Origin: Streptomyces sp. HUAS YS2
GTDB lineage: Bacteria > Actinomycetota > Actinomycetes > Streptomycetales > Streptomycetaceae
Assembly: GCF_033343995.1 (NCBI RefSeq)
Contig: NZ_CP137573.1
Span: forward strand, 3,815,001 to 3,879,000
DNA: 64,000 nucleotides
Direction of reading: 5' to 3'
A model generated the notes under the pieces. The model had not been told where the DNA came from and searched no databases. It worked only from the letters and a program-made list of their open reading frames with translations. The translations under genes were made by a program, and so were the position numbers. Position 1 is the first letter of the stretch. Every line of letters starts with the position of its first letter. Of the stretch, positions 23,314 to 31,359 are shown piece by piece.

Positions 23314-23829
23314 TTGGCGATCTGCTTCGAGCTCGTCGTGAACTTCGGCGACAACATCAGGGCCGCGCGGGCGGCCGCCCTTACCGATACCAAGCCGTGG
23401 GTGCTGCGCGCAGGTGACCACAGCGTCCGCCTGCATCGGCCGATGCTGAGGGCCGCCGGCTCGTACTCCGAGGTTTCCTTCGTGCCGGTGGCCGTCGGTT
23501 CGGGGGTTGCCCTGGACGGCACCCTTCCGAGACTGCGACTCACCGCGGCGGAGCTCACCGAGCTGGGGCACCAGTTGTACGAGCTGCTCGCCACGTTTGA
23601 CGGGTACGTCATCGCACGCGTCGGTTGGGATCCTGAATCGCTGCTGGATCCCGTCGAGCTCAAGGCTGAGTGGTCGGAGGAGCTGGCGGATGGCAGCCTC
23701 CACGGGCTCGTGCTCTGCGAGAGTCTCCACGGTGAGCTTGGCCTCGACGACGAGTACGTCCCCTTCCGGCCCGGATACCGCTGGATGCCGTACCGAGGCG
23801 AGAAGCCAAGCAGCTCGACGGCCGACTAG
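23314..23829 (+). CDS. Conserved hypothetical protein
   Basis: 171 residues from TTG 23314, chosen because GGGGGACGA lies just upstream; an in-frame ATG at 23278 is possible. It reads ICFELVVNFGDNIRAARAAA, then RLTAAELTELGHQLYELLAT and VIARVGWDPESLLDPVELKA. It is soluble and acidic with a charged C terminus. Function unknown. It is the first chromosomal-looking gene right of the att array. Confidence 0.65.
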   Translation: MAICFELVVNFGDNIRAARAAALTDTKPWVLRAGDHSVRLHRPMLRAAGSYSEVSFVPVAVGSGVALDGTLPRLRLTAAELTELGHQLYELLATFDGYVIARVGWDPESLLDPVELKAEWSEELADGSLHGLVLCESLHGELGLDDEYVPFRPGYRWMPYRGEKPSSSTAD

Positions 23830-23877
23830 CGCCGGTGGCCACCGACCATCGGACCGAACCCGTCGACGGATGTCGGC

Positions 23878-23902
23878 GGCGGCTGGTACCTCACCAGCCG
23901 CC
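23878..23902 (+). terminator. Intrinsic terminator
   Basis: GGCGGCTGGT (23878-23887) pairs with ACCAGCCGCC (23893-23902), 49 bp after the preceding stop codon. Confidence 0.75.
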
Positions 23903-24031
23903 TTGAGATGGCGGGGACTCCATCACGCCGAGCGCCGAACACCAGGAGGCGTTTCGGAGCGACATGGCCGCCGTCGGGCGCTCCATGGAAGCTCCGAACT
24001 GGGGGCGGTACAGCAGCGCACGCCGAAGACG

Positions 24032-24235
24032 TCATCTCACCTTGGTGGGGTGTCGTCGAATGAACGGTGCCGTTACCAGGACGAGTGCGGCGACGACGGT
24101 CAGTCGTTGAAGGCCGGGTTGAGCGGCGAGGTTGCTGTGCTGGATGCCGTAGACCGCGTACCAGTCGGCGGCGACGTCGGTTCCTCGGCGACGCAGACCG
24201 ATATGACCGTCCAGCGCGGGGTGTGGCGCATCCAT
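24032..24235 (-). CDS. Possible small membrane protein
   Basis: 67 residues from ATG 24235. The C-terminal half contains one hydrophobic segment (LTVVAALVLVTAPF) followed by a basic tail IRRHPTKVR, which would suit a single-span anchor. There is no clear binding site, and the frame is open upstream to 24295, so the start is doubtful or the gene is a 3' remnant. The rest of 23903-24332 shows nothing else. Confidence 0.35.
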   Translation of the reverse strand: MDAPHPALDGHIGLRRRGTDVAADWYAVYGIQHSNLAAQPGLQRLTVVAALVLVTAPFIRRHPTKVR

Positions 24236-24332
24236 CCGATCCCACCGTGGGTCGTCCCATCCGCGGGCGCCGGCGGGGCCCTCTTCTGCCAGTGTTCACG
24301 CGGGTATCGCCGCAGTGATCCACCATGAGCGA

Positions 24333-24899
24333 ATGGACGCAGGGGTCGCAGGGGTTGTCGCCGGTGTGGCCGGCATGGTGGGTGCGCTCGGTGGGGCTGC
24401 GGTGGGAGGCCTGGCCGCTGTGCGCGGCGCGCGAATCGGCGCGGAGAAGACCTCTGCGGCTCTTCTCAAGCAGACACAGGACCAGGCGGAGATCGAACAC
24501 CGGCACTGGGCGCGGGAGCATCGACGGCAGGCCTGCTCTCAGCTCATGGAGCACTACGCGGGAATGCTTCAGGTATTGGCAGGGGCGCAGGAAGCTCTGT
24601 GGCGCGAGGAGACACCAACTGCCGAACAGAGGCAGACGATGGAGAGCTTGCTTGTGGCCATGGCGCCCGTGAGCCGTCAACTGGACCTATGGGGACCACC
24701 TGAGCTCCAGGATGCAGTGGGTGAACTCATGGCCAGGATCAGAGGGATCACTTACCTGTTGAGGGAATGGGCGCATGCCGTAGAAACCTCGGCGGCCGAC
24801 ATGGCGACGCACCGAAATCGCTACCTGCATTTCGATACCGAGTCGGCATACAACGCGTTTGTCGCTACTGCGGGCGAGGTGCTGCGCAGCCCGGCCTAG
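24333..24899 (+). CDS. Hypothetical protein with N-terminal membrane segment and coiled coil
   Basis: 188 residues from ATG 24333 (MDAGVAGVVAGVAGMVGALG), an Ala/Gly-rich membrane span, then a charged helical region (EKTSAALLKQTQDQAEIEHR and following) and an alpha-helical domain. GTG 24315 is a possible earlier start. It resembles small membrane-anchored actinobacterial proteins of unknown role. An IS end begins 10 bp after its stop. Confidence 0.6.
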   Translation: MDAGVAGVVAGVAGMVGALGGAAVGGLAAVRGARIGAEKTSAALLKQTQDQAEIEHRHWAREHRRQACSQLMEHYAGMLQVLAGAQEALWREETPTAEQRQTMESLLVAMAPVSRQLDLWGPPELQDAVGELMARIRGITYLLREWAHAVETSAADMATHRNRYLHFDTESAYNAFVATAGEVLRSPA

Positions 24900-24909
24900 C
24901 TCATTGAGC

Positions 24910-25013
24910 CTCTTTCATCCTCTGCTGGAGGGTGAAACGGGCTGGCCGACGGGGTGTGGTGAGGAGGCAGGGCACCTCGTCGTCGGCGTACAGGTTCCAC
25001 TCATCACACCGGC
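24910..25013 (+). mobile_element. Solitary IS end, inverted relative to the IS remnant at 25600-25983
   Basis: Starting with CTCTTTCATCC (24910), about 100 bp match (roughly 80 percent by eye) the reverse complement of 25880-25983, including AGGCAGGG and CTCGTCGTCGGCGT. It has no transposase. RidA lies between the two inverted copies. Confidence 0.7.
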
Positions 25014-25166
25014 GCCCGGAGGAGCCCACTGCGCCAATTTTGTGCGCGCAGAGAACACTTGGAAGGCGCTACCAGACAAGCATCGTTTGTACGGACCCGT
25101 AACTTCTATGCGCAAGGGGCCGGTCTGCAACGGACGGTTCCGCGCGCTGTATCAAGGGAGTGAGTC

Positions 25167-25571
25167 ATGAGTTCTCAGGTGAAGGCATTCGGGTTCGGCA
25201 TGCCGTGGGAGTCGTTGTACGGGTACAGTCAGGCCACTCAGGTCGGTGACACGGTTTATGTGTCGGGGCAGCTGTCTCATGACCGTCACGGCGACTTCGT
25301 GGGTGCCGGCGACTTCGAACTGCAGGTCCGCACCACGCTGGAGAATCTGGACCTGGTGCTGAGGCAGTTCGGGGCCGAGCGTGGCCAGATAGTGGAGACC
25401 ACGGTTCTGGTGAGGAACCTGCGGGAGAACTTCGACACGACAGCACGCCTCCACGCCGAGTACTTCGGGGAGCACCGGCCCGCCAGCACGGTCATGGGCG
25501 TTTCCGACTTGGCGCTGCCGGACCAGCTCGTGGAGATCGGCGCGCTCGTGCGTCTCGATGTGAGGGCATAG
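25167..25571 (+). CDS. RidA/YjgF-family protein
   Basis: 134 residues from ATG 25167 (GGGAGTGAG upstream). The pattern GYSQATQVGDTVYVSGQLSH, VRTTLENLDLVLRQFGAERG, TTVLV and C-terminal PDQLVEIGALVRLDV is that of RidA-type trimers. RidA deaminates reactive enamine/imine intermediates, but many members have other roles. The family arginine appears shifted in VEIGALVRLD, so classical activity is uncertain. It is bracketed by inverted IS ends. Confidence 0.85.
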   Translation: MSSQVKAFGFGMPWESLYGYSQATQVGDTVYVSGQLSHDRHGDFVGAGDFELQVRTTLENLDLVLRQFGAERGQIVETTVLVRNLRENFDTTARLHAEYFGEHRPASTVMGVSDLALPDQLVEIGALVRLDVRA

Positions 25572-25599
25572 GTGAGGAGGCCGGCCTGATTCCTTCGGC

Positions 25600-25983
25600 C
25601 TCTTTCATCCCGGATAGTTGCAGGTCAGCAGCGTGTGGACGGCTTGGACGATGGTAATGCTGGGGCTGTTCTCGGTGGCGGTAGTACGGGGTGCGGAAGG
25701 TGGCGCCGGCACCTTGGTAGGCGCGGTCCGCGAGGACGAGGATCTGCCGGGTGAGGCAGACCCGGACGATGCCATGGGCGCGGGCCGTGGTCAGGTCGTG
25801 GGTGCGACCGGGTGTCGCGCGGGAGAACCACAGCGGTGTGCCATCGGGACGGGCGATGACCTGCACGTTCATGCCGTGCTTCGGGTGTGATGAGTGGAAT
25901 CACCACGCCGACGACGAGGGGCCCTGCCTCGTCACCGCACCCGCTGACCAGCCCATTTCACCCACCAGTACAGGATGAAAGAG
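25600..25983 (-). mobile_element. Deleted IS5-type insertion sequence
   Basis: Terminal inverted repeats CTCTTTCATCC (25600-25610) and GGATGAAAGAG (25973-25983) bound 384 bp. The inside holds a transposase fragment with an internal deletion. Its right part is repeated at 24910 in inverse orientation. Confidence 0.75.
25605..25872 (-). pseudogene. IS5-type (DDE) transposase fragment
   Basis: The minus strand reads MNVQVIARPDGTPLWFSRAT, then GRTHDLTTARAHG and ILVLADRAYQGAGATFRTPY, the central part of a DDE transposase. At about residue 70 it jumps, in another frame, to the family C terminus VHTLLTCNYPG, ending at 25605. The N-terminal region and the stretch between are deleted, so it is inactive. 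Confidence 0.75.
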
Positions 25984-25985
25984 CT

Positions 25986-26345
25986 TCATTGAAGCGGTCG
26001 GCGCTGGGGACCTCGCTGCAGGCGGGCGCAGGACACCAGGGCGTCGGCGTCTTCGGTGAGGTAGAGCAGGTAGGTCCACTTCTGATCGGCGGTATCGATC
26101 AGGCATCCGCGCACCGGACGGCGGTGTTCGCGGAGGAGGTGCACCATGCGTTCCGCCCCGAGAGGTTCTGCTCCGTACCGCCGCCGCATGCGCCGAAGTC
26201 GGAGTGCGAAGACTCCGGCATGTCGCTCTGCGGGATGCGTCGTGTCCGTCACGGTGTAGGTGGCGCCGTTGCGGAGGGCGGCCAGGGCGGCCTCGGCCAC
26301 CTCGTCGCCGCCGGCCAACAGGTTCTCGAGCACATGGCGTTCCAT
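25986..26345 (-). CDS. Hypothetical protein
   Basis: 119 residues from ATG 26345 (GGGGGTGACC upstream). It begins MERHVLENLLAGGDEVAEAA and continues with strand-rich TYTVTDTTHPAERHAGVFAL, RRMRRRYG and KWTYLLYLTEDADALVSC. No domain recognised. Its stop codon is 3 bp from the IS terminus, so the IS landed at the gene's end and may have altered the last residues. Confidence 0.55.
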   Translation of the reverse strand: MERHVLENLLAGGDEVAEAALAALRNGATYTVTDTTHPAERHAGVFALRLRRMRRRYGAEPLGAERMVHLLREHRRPVRGCLIDTADQKWTYLLYLTEDADALVSCARLQRGPQRRPLQ

Positions 26346-26404
26346 GGTCACCCCCGCCAGGATCCTGCGGTACGGCAGCCACGTGCGGCAACCCTGTTGT
26401 CGGG

Positions 26405-27106
26405 TCAGTAGCCGATGGTGAAGCGGCGTTGGACGAAGCGGGGCAGTTCCGCTTCGTCCAGGAGGGCGACCGCGGCGTCCTCCGCGGAGATTCGGCTCAG
26501 GCCGTCGGCGTCTCGTACGGGCTGGTCGCCACCGATGCGGAAGCGGCCGGTGCGCTCGCCGGGGGCGATCTGTTCGGCGGGGCTGAAGTACGTCCAGAGG
26601 CGGTTCGAGGCGCGCAGGACGTTCAGCGCCTCTCGGTGGCCGCGTACGGCGGCGGCGTACGCGCGAGGCAGGCCGAGTTCGTCGAGCGATGCGTGGATGA
26701 GGTCCTCGTGGTCGGCGCGGACGACGCCCGGCTCGATCTCCAGGCTGCCGGCGCCGCCGATGACGATCAGTCGGGTTCGGGGGTGGCTCTCCAGGGCCTT
26801 GAGCAGGGCCTGGGCGGCAGTCGCGTAGACGGTCGGGTCCGCGATCGAGCGCCGGACGGTGTCGGCGAAGTCCTTCGCCGCGTTGCCCGGCTGGAAGCCG
26901 CTGATCAGGACGTCCAGGCCCGGCAGGACGGCGGCGACGCTCGCGGCGTCCAACACGTCGATGCTCGCCCAACTGAGGTTCTCGCGCCGGTCGGTGATCC
27001 AGGAGGCGTTTCGGCTGAACGCCGTGACGCGGTGTCCGCGTCGCAGCGCCTCGTCGACGACCCGACTGCCGATGGTGCCGGTGGCTCCGATGACGCCGAT
27101 GTGCAT
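26405..27106 (-). CDS. NAD(P)H-binding NmrA/SDR-type protein
   Basis: 233 residues from ATG 27106. The N-terminal Rossmann motif IGVIGATGTIGSRVV is followed by AFSRNASW, VLDAASVAAVLPGLDVLISG and RLIVIGGAGSLEIEPG, an atypical short-chain reductase of the YwnB/NmrA kind. Some members are redox-sensing regulators, others quinone reductases. It is divergent from a TetR gene with inverted repeats between them, so it is the likely TetR target. Confidence 0.85.
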   Translation of the reverse strand: MHIGVIGATGTIGSRVVDEALRRGHRVTAFSRNASWITDRRENLSWASIDVLDAASVAAVLPGLDVLISGFQPGNAAKDFADTVRRSIADPTVYATAAQALLKALESHPRTRLIVIGGAGSLEIEPGVVRADHEDLIHASLDELGLPRAYAAAVRGHREALNVLRASNRLWTYFSPAEQIAPGERTGRFRIGGDQPVRDADGLSRISAEDAAVALLDEAELPRFVQRRFTIGY

Positions 27107-27173
27107 GGTTCTCCCCTTGATTCATGCCGTGGTCGTGCCGGACGCGGCACGAGGCCCGGGCCTCACGCCGCGC

Positions 27174-27230
27174 GGAAACTATACAGCGTGAAGTTTCCAT
27201 ACGGCAGGCAGTGTAGTGACGCTGTAGAGT
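27174..27230. promoter_or_regulatory. Overlapping inverted-repeat operators of the TetR/NmrA pair
   Basis: GGAAACT/AGTTTCC (27174-27180, 27192-27198) and ACTATACAGCGT/ACGCTGTAGAGT (27178-27189, 27219-27230) lie in the 130-bp divergent region. The second ends 6 bp before the TetR start codon, suggesting autoregulation. Confidence 0.6.
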
Positions 27231-27236
27231 GCGCCT

Positions 27237-27944
27237 GTGGCAGCCACCCGAAGCACCGGACGACGCGAGCGACTGCGGGCCGAGACGACCGCGGAGATCA
27301 AGCGCACGGCACTTGAGCTGATGGGCTCGGGCGGTCCCGACGCGATCACCCTGCGGGCGATCGCCCGCGAGATGGGCATGACCGCCAACGCCATCTACGG
27401 CTACTTCGCGACCCGCGACGACCTGGTCACGGCCCTCATCGCGGACGTCTACACCGCGCTCGCCGACGCCGTCGACGCCGCCTGGGCCGCCTCCGCGCAG
27501 GGCGCCCCGGCCGAGCGGATACAGGCATGGGCGCACGCCTTCCGCGACTGGGCGCTGACCAACCCCGAGGGCTTCCGGCTGATCTACGGCGACCCCGTCC
27601 CCGGCTACCGGGCCCCGGACGGCGGCGCCGCGCCGGACGCCGCGCGGCGGGTCTGCGTGGGCATCGCCGGGCTTGCCGACGCGGCCTGGGACAGCGCCGG
27701 ACCCGCGTACGAGGGCGACTTCGCATGGGACGACTTCGACCCCGGCCTCCTCGGCAAGGTCCGACCGGCGTTCCCCGCGCTTCCGCCGGCCGGGGTGGCC
27801 CTGGCCCTGCGGATCTGGGGACACCTGCACGGCCTGGTCACGCTGGAGATCTACGGTCACCTGCGCGCCCAGACGCCCTCACCGGAGAAGCTCTTCCATG
27901 CCGAACTCGCCCAGCTGGGGCGTTCGTTGGGTCTCGACGCCTAG
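27237..27944 (+). CDS. TetR/AcrR-family transcriptional regulator
   Basis: 235 residues from GTG 27237. The N-terminal HTH reads ITLRAIAREMGMTANAIYGY, followed by FATRDDLVTALIADVY. The C-terminal domain carries the WHG-type pattern (RIWGHLHGLVTLEIYGHL). It probably represses itself and the divergent NAD(P)H-binding protein in response to a small molecule. Confidence 0.88.
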   Translation: MAATRSTGRRERLRAETTAEIKRTALELMGSGGPDAITLRAIAREMGMTANAIYGYFATRDDLVTALIADVYTALADAVDAAWAASAQGAPAERIQAWAHAFRDWALTNPEGFRLIYGDPVPGYRAPDGGAAPDAARRVCVGIAGLADAAWDSAGPAYEGDFAWDDFDPGLLGKVRPAFPALPPAGVALALRIWGHLHGLVTLEIYGHLRAQTPSPEKLFHAELAQLGRSLGLDA

Positions 27945-28256
27945 TACCACCCGGAAACCCGGCACACCTTCGCCAGTCCCTGAGGGATGCGAAGGCGACT
28001 CGCCGACCGGCCGGCCGGCCGAAGCGACTGCGGGTATGCCCCTGTTGTCGCGCGGCTCCACGCTCCCCGCGCGTTCACCTTCAGTCATCGCAACGATCGA
28101 GGGCCCCTCTCGTTGCATTAAGCAGTAGGCTCATCGCAATGAAATTGCTGCGACTACCTGGGATAACGCCGAATCCGCGCAAAGATCTCGTTGACCGATC
28201 CCTGAACGCAACGTAGCTTTTCCTGTATCGGAAACAACGAGCCCAGGGAGAGCGAC
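27945..28256 (+). other. Intergenic region upstream of the DUF4097 gene
   Basis: No gene is seen. It contains an AT-rich stretch around 28105-28160 (TTGCATTAAGCAGTAGGCTC) and a further low-GC patch near 28215-28235, then GGGAGAG as the binding site. A promoter is likely here but no element can be fixed with confidence. Confidence 0.4.
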
Positions 28257-28928
28257 ATGCAGAAGTTCGACACCACCAGCCCGATCACCGCCGTCCTGGA
28301 CATCCCCGCGGGACGCGTCCGGTTCATCGCCTCCGACCGCAGCGACACCACCGTCGAGGTCCTGCCCGCGGATGCCTCGAAGGGTCGCGACGTGCAGGCG
28401 GCGGCGGAGACGGTCGTCGAGTTCGGCGACGGTGTGCTGCGGATCGCGGCCCCGGCCGCGAAGCACCAGCTCCTCGGCAACTCCGGATATGTCGCGGTGA
28501 CCGTCCAACTGCCCGCCGGCTCGAGCGTCGAGGCGAAGACGGCCGACGCCGCGTTCGAGGGCGTCGGACGGCTCGGCGACGTCACCTTCGAGGGCGCACA
28601 GGGCAAGGTCGAGCTCGACGAGACCGCCGGCGCCCGGCTCACCCTTCTCGCCGGCGACGTCTCGGTCGGCCGCCTGAGCGGCCCCGCCCGGATCAGCACC
28701 CAGAAGGGCGCCATCCATGTCACCGAGGCCGTGACCGGCACGGTCACCCTGAGCACCGAGCACGGCCCGATCACCGTCGGAGTCGCCCGCGGGGTCTCCG
28801 CCTCCTTGGACGCCGGCACCGGCTACGGCCGCATCCACAACTCGCTCGAGAACACCGGCGGTGCCGCCGCCGGCCTGAACATCCACGCGACCACGTCCTA
28901 CGGGGACATCACCGCCCGCAGCCTGTGA
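28257..28928 (+). CDS. DUF4097-family beta-helical protein
   Basis: 223 residues from ATG 28257 (GGGAGAGCGAC upstream). Repeating short strands, such as GRVRFIASDRSDTTVEVLPA, YVAVTVQLPAGSSVEAKTAD, ARISTQKGAIHVTEA and GPITVGVARGVSASL, give the DUF4097 beta-solenoid pattern. There is no signal peptide or anchor. Function is unknown; homologues often neighbour regulators. Confidence 0.85.
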   Translation: MQKFDTTSPITAVLDIPAGRVRFIASDRSDTTVEVLPADASKGRDVQAAAETVVEFGDGVLRIAAPAAKHQLLGNSGYVAVTVQLPAGSSVEAKTADAAFEGVGRLGDVTFEGAQGKVELDETAGARLTLLAGDVSVGRLSGPARISTQKGAIHVTEAVTGTVTLSTEHGPITVGVARGVSASLDAGTGYGRIHNSLENTGGAAAGLNIHATTSYGDITARSL

Positions 28929-29050
28929 CCCCCGCGGCCGGACCGATGAGTTCGGTGATCCCCCTCGGTCATACAACCGGACCGCGTGGCGGCCGACACG
29001 TCGGCACACACCCGAGCTTGCCGACCGACACACACCGACCGACACCGTCC

Positions 29051-29098
29051 AACACCGCGTTACACCGAGTTACACCGAGTTACACCGAGTTACACCGA
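29051..29098 (+). repeat. 10-bp tandem repeat AGTTACACCG
   Basis: Near-perfect units of AGTTACACCG follow each other four times, with degenerate ACACCG units before them (29030-29058). The array ends 12 bp upstream of the DUF4287 start codon. Confidence 0.8.
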
Positions 29099-29110
29099 CG
29101 AACGAAAGGC

Positions 29111-29329
29111 ATGGACGACATGACGGACTCGCTGAAGGGTGCCGCGTACTTTCCTTCGATCGAGAAGAAGTACGGCCGCCCGATCGCGGAATGGAAGGAC
29201 CTCATCCGCTCCTCCCCGCTGACCAAGCACATGGAGCTCGTCTCGTGGCTCAAGTCCGAGCACGGCCTGGGCCACGGCCACGCCAACGCCCTGGTCGCCC
29301 ACACCCTCGCGGAGGACAAGGCGAAGTAG
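29111..29329 (+). CDS. DUF4287 domain protein
   Basis: 72 residues from ATG 29111 (AAAGG upstream); ATG 29120 is an alternative. AAYFPSIEKKYGRPIAEWKD, then MELVSWLKSEHGLGHGHANA and LVAHTLAEDKAK is the complete small helical DUF4287 domain. Function is not established. The gene lies immediately behind the 10-bp repeats. Confidence 0.85.
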   Translation: MDDMTDSLKGAAYFPSIEKKYGRPIAEWKDLIRSSPLTKHMELVSWLKSEHGLGHGHANALVAHTLAEDKAK

Positions 29330-29424
29330 CCGGGCACGACTTCGGGAGGTCGGTGACGTGGGCGCTGGTCCTGGCATCGCGAAAAGCGATGGTCGCGGCC
29401 TGGGGCGGGCGCCGTGCTGAGCGC

Positions 29425-29724
29425 ATGTCCAGTGAGCCGACGGGAAGACCTTGCCCACGCCGACTGCCCTTCACCGCTCCCGTCGCCGTCTGGGTACTGG
29501 AGGGGTACAGCAAGGCGGATGAGTTCCTGCGCACCACGTTCCCCGTCGAACCCGAGCAGATTCTGCGGCTTCGGGACGTGATCGAGCCGGATCCGGACGA
29601 CCCCTGGATGCTCTACTGCTACGCCGTACCGGTCGAGGTCCGGCCCGCGGTCGACGCGATCCTGCGGTGCGGGCCGCCCGATCCGGAACTCGACTACTTC
29701 ACGGGCGCCTACGCGGCGGAGTGA
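29425..29724 (+). CDS. Hypothetical protein, DUF7683-like
   Basis: 99 residues from ATG 29425; the start is uncertain because no good binding site is seen. The core is VAVWVLEGYSKADEFLRTTF, then EQILRLRDVIEPDPDDPWML, ending LDYFTGAYAAE. It resembles small acidic proteins often found as immunity or solitary proteins in actinobacteria. The role is unknown. Confidence 0.5.
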   Translation: MSSEPTGRPCPRRLPFTAPVAVWVLEGYSKADEFLRTTFPVEPEQILRLRDVIEPDPDDPWMLYCYAVPVEVRPAVDAILRCGPPDPELDYFTGAYAAE

Positions 29725-29764
29725 GCGGGCCCACCGCGGTGCATCGAACCCAGGCGCGGCGGAC

Positions 29765-30640
29765 TCAGTGCGGTAGCGCGTTCAGCATCGTCAGGTCGGG
29801 CTCCGCGAGGCGCACGGTGGCGGCTGCGGTGTTTTCCTCCACGTGGGGCAGTGACGAGGTACCCGGGATGGGAAGGACCACCGGGGACTGGGCGAGCATC
29901 CAGGCGAGTTTGATCTGGGCCGGTGTGGCTTCGTGTCGCGCGGCGATGCGGTGGAGGGGTTCGGTCGGTTCCGGGCGGCCCAGGGTCTCCAAGGAGAAGA
30001 ACGGGACGTAGGCGATGCCCTGACGGGTGCACGCGTCGAGGACGGCCGGGTCCGGGCGGTGGAACAGGCCGTACTGGTTCTGCACGGCCGCCACCGGGGC
30101 GATCCGTTGCGCCTGGGCGAGCTGCTCGGTGGTCGTGTTGCTCAGGCCGAGGTGTCGGATCAGGCCCTCCTCGCGCAGGGCTGCGAGTGCCGCGAACCGG
30201 TCGGCGAGCGGCCCTTCCCCGCCGCCCGGCTGGAGGCGCAGGTACACGAGGTCGAGACGGTCGCGGCCGAGTTCGCGCAGGGTGCGGTGGACGTCGGCGG
30301 CCAGCTCGCGAGGTCCCGCCGGGGGTCCCCAACTGCCGTCGGGGTTCCGGACCGGGCCGACCTTGGCCGCCAGGACCAGGTGCTCGGGGTACGGGTGCAG
30401 AGTGCGGTGGATCAGGCCGTTCGCCGAGAGCCCGCCGTGGAAGTAGAACCAGGCGGTGTCGATGTGGTTCACCCCGAGCTCGACGGCCCGCCGCAGTACG
30501 GCCGCCGAGGTCTCCGGGTCGTTCGCGGGGCCGGCGATCTCCCGGGCCGGCAGCCGCATGGCGCCGAATCCCATGCGGGCGACGGGGAGGTCTCCGCCGA
30601 GGAGGAAGGTGGGGGAGGTCTGCTGATCAGTGGTCGTCAT
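29765..30640 (-). CDS. Aldo/keto reductase
   Basis: 291 residues from ATG 30640. The TIM-barrel AKR pattern is clear: ARMGFGAMRLPAREIAGPAN, GVNHIDTAWFYFHG (catalytic Asp and Tyr), LAAKVG (Lys), RDRLDLVYLRLQ, EEGLIRHLGLSN, NQYGLFHR and VVLPIPGTSSLPHVEEN. It reduces carbonyls with NADPH; the substrate is not inferable. It is divergent from the regulator at 30697, which may control it. Confidence 0.9.
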   Translation of the reverse strand: MTTTDQQTSPTFLLGGDLPVARMGFGAMRLPAREIAGPANDPETSAAVLRRAVELGVNHIDTAWFYFHGGLSANGLIHRTLHPYPEHLVLAAKVGPVRNPDGSWGPPAGPRELAADVHRTLRELGRDRLDLVYLRLQPGGGEGPLADRFAALAALREEGLIRHLGLSNTTTEQLAQAQRIAPVAAVQNQYGLFHRPDPAVLDACTRQGIAYVPFFSLETLGRPEPTEPLHRIAARHEATPAQIKLAWMLAQSPVVLPIPGTSSLPHVEENTAAATVRLAEPDLTMLNALPH

Positions 30641-30696
30641 GCCTCAGATCCTGCGGAGCGGTCGTACCCGTGGCGAACGGGTGGCAGGTTGGTGCC

Positions 30697-31359
30697 ATGA
30701 CGACCCAGGGCATCGTGACGCTGCGGGGGACCGCCGAGCTGGTGCGGCGGGCCGGCGCCCTCTTCGACGGCGCACGGGAGGAGTTCCTCTGCGCCGCCGG
30801 GGAACCCGGGACCTGGTCGGCGGCGGCCGTCGGCGCCCGGCGCACACCCGTACCGGGCCTCGTGGTGCGGAAGTTGTACGGGCCCGCCGTCTACCGGGCT
30901 CCCGGCGGACGGGAGTTGCTGGAGCGCCTCGCCGGGGCCGGTGCGGAGATCCGGATCTCGCCCGCTCCCCCGGCCCACGAGGCGATCGTCGTCGACCGGC
31001 GCCTCGCCGTCCTCGCGGCGCCGCGGCCCGCGACCGGAGAACCCCGTACGTACAGCGTCGTCCAGGAGCCGGACGTCGTGGCCGGAGTGCGGGCACTGTT
31101 CGAGACGGCGTGGGAGACCGCCACGGACCTCGCCGCGTACGGCCGCACGCCGTTTCCGCGTCTCGGCGAGGCCGACCGGGCCGTACTGCGTTCCCTGGCC
31201 GCCGGCCACACGGACGAGACGGCGTCCCGACTGCTCGGGGTCTCCCTGCGCACGTACCGGCGTCGGGTGGCCTCGCTGATGACCGCGCTGGACGCCCGCT
31301 CGCGCTTCCAGGCCGGGCTCCGGGCCCGGGAGCTCCTCGGCGGACAATGGTCTTCATGA
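30697..31359 (+). CDS. LuxR-type HTH transcriptional regulator
   Basis: 220 residues from ATG 30697. The N-terminal 150 residues resemble the TrmB/phospholipase-D-like sensor found in actinobacterial regulators (LFDGAREEFLCAAG, AEIRISPAPPAHEAIVVDRR). The C-terminal LuxR HTH is LRSLAAGHTDETASRLLGVS, then LRTYRRRVASLMTALDARSR. It overlaps the next gene (ATGA), so they are co-translated, and it faces away from the aldo/keto reductase gene across a 56-bp gap. Confidence 0.82.
   Translation: MTTQGIVTLRGTAELVRRAGALFDGAREEFLCAAGEPGTWSAAAVGARRTPVPGLVVRKLYGPAVYRAPGGRELLERLAGAGAEIRISPAPPAHEAIVVDRRLAVLAAPRPATGEPRTYSVVQEPDVVAGVRALFETAWETATDLAAYGRTPFPRLGEADRAVLRSLAAGHTDETASRLLGVSLRTYRRRVASLMTALDARSRFQAGLRARELLGGQWSS

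Noticed and set aside
23826..24680. A 284-codon minus-strand frame opposite the membrane-anchored hypothetical gene
   Set aside because: Composition is erratic (Arg/Thr/Pro runs) and no start signal or domain is seen. The plus-strand gene from 24333 is better supported.
25986..27860. A 624-codon minus-strand frame spanning the NmrA-like and TetR genes
   Set aside because: Only its last 119 codons, from ATG 26345, have a ribosome binding site and normal composition. The rest overlaps two well-supported genes.
29051..29098. The AGTTACACCG repeats as a CRISPR or integron attC feature
   Set aside because: Units are 10 bp with no spacers and no symmetrical core; there are no cas or intI genes nearby.
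29923..30696. An extended N terminus of the LuxR-type regulator antisense to the aldo/keto reductase
   Set aside because: The extension is Arg/Gly-rich shadow sequence. The regulator proper begins at ATG 30697.
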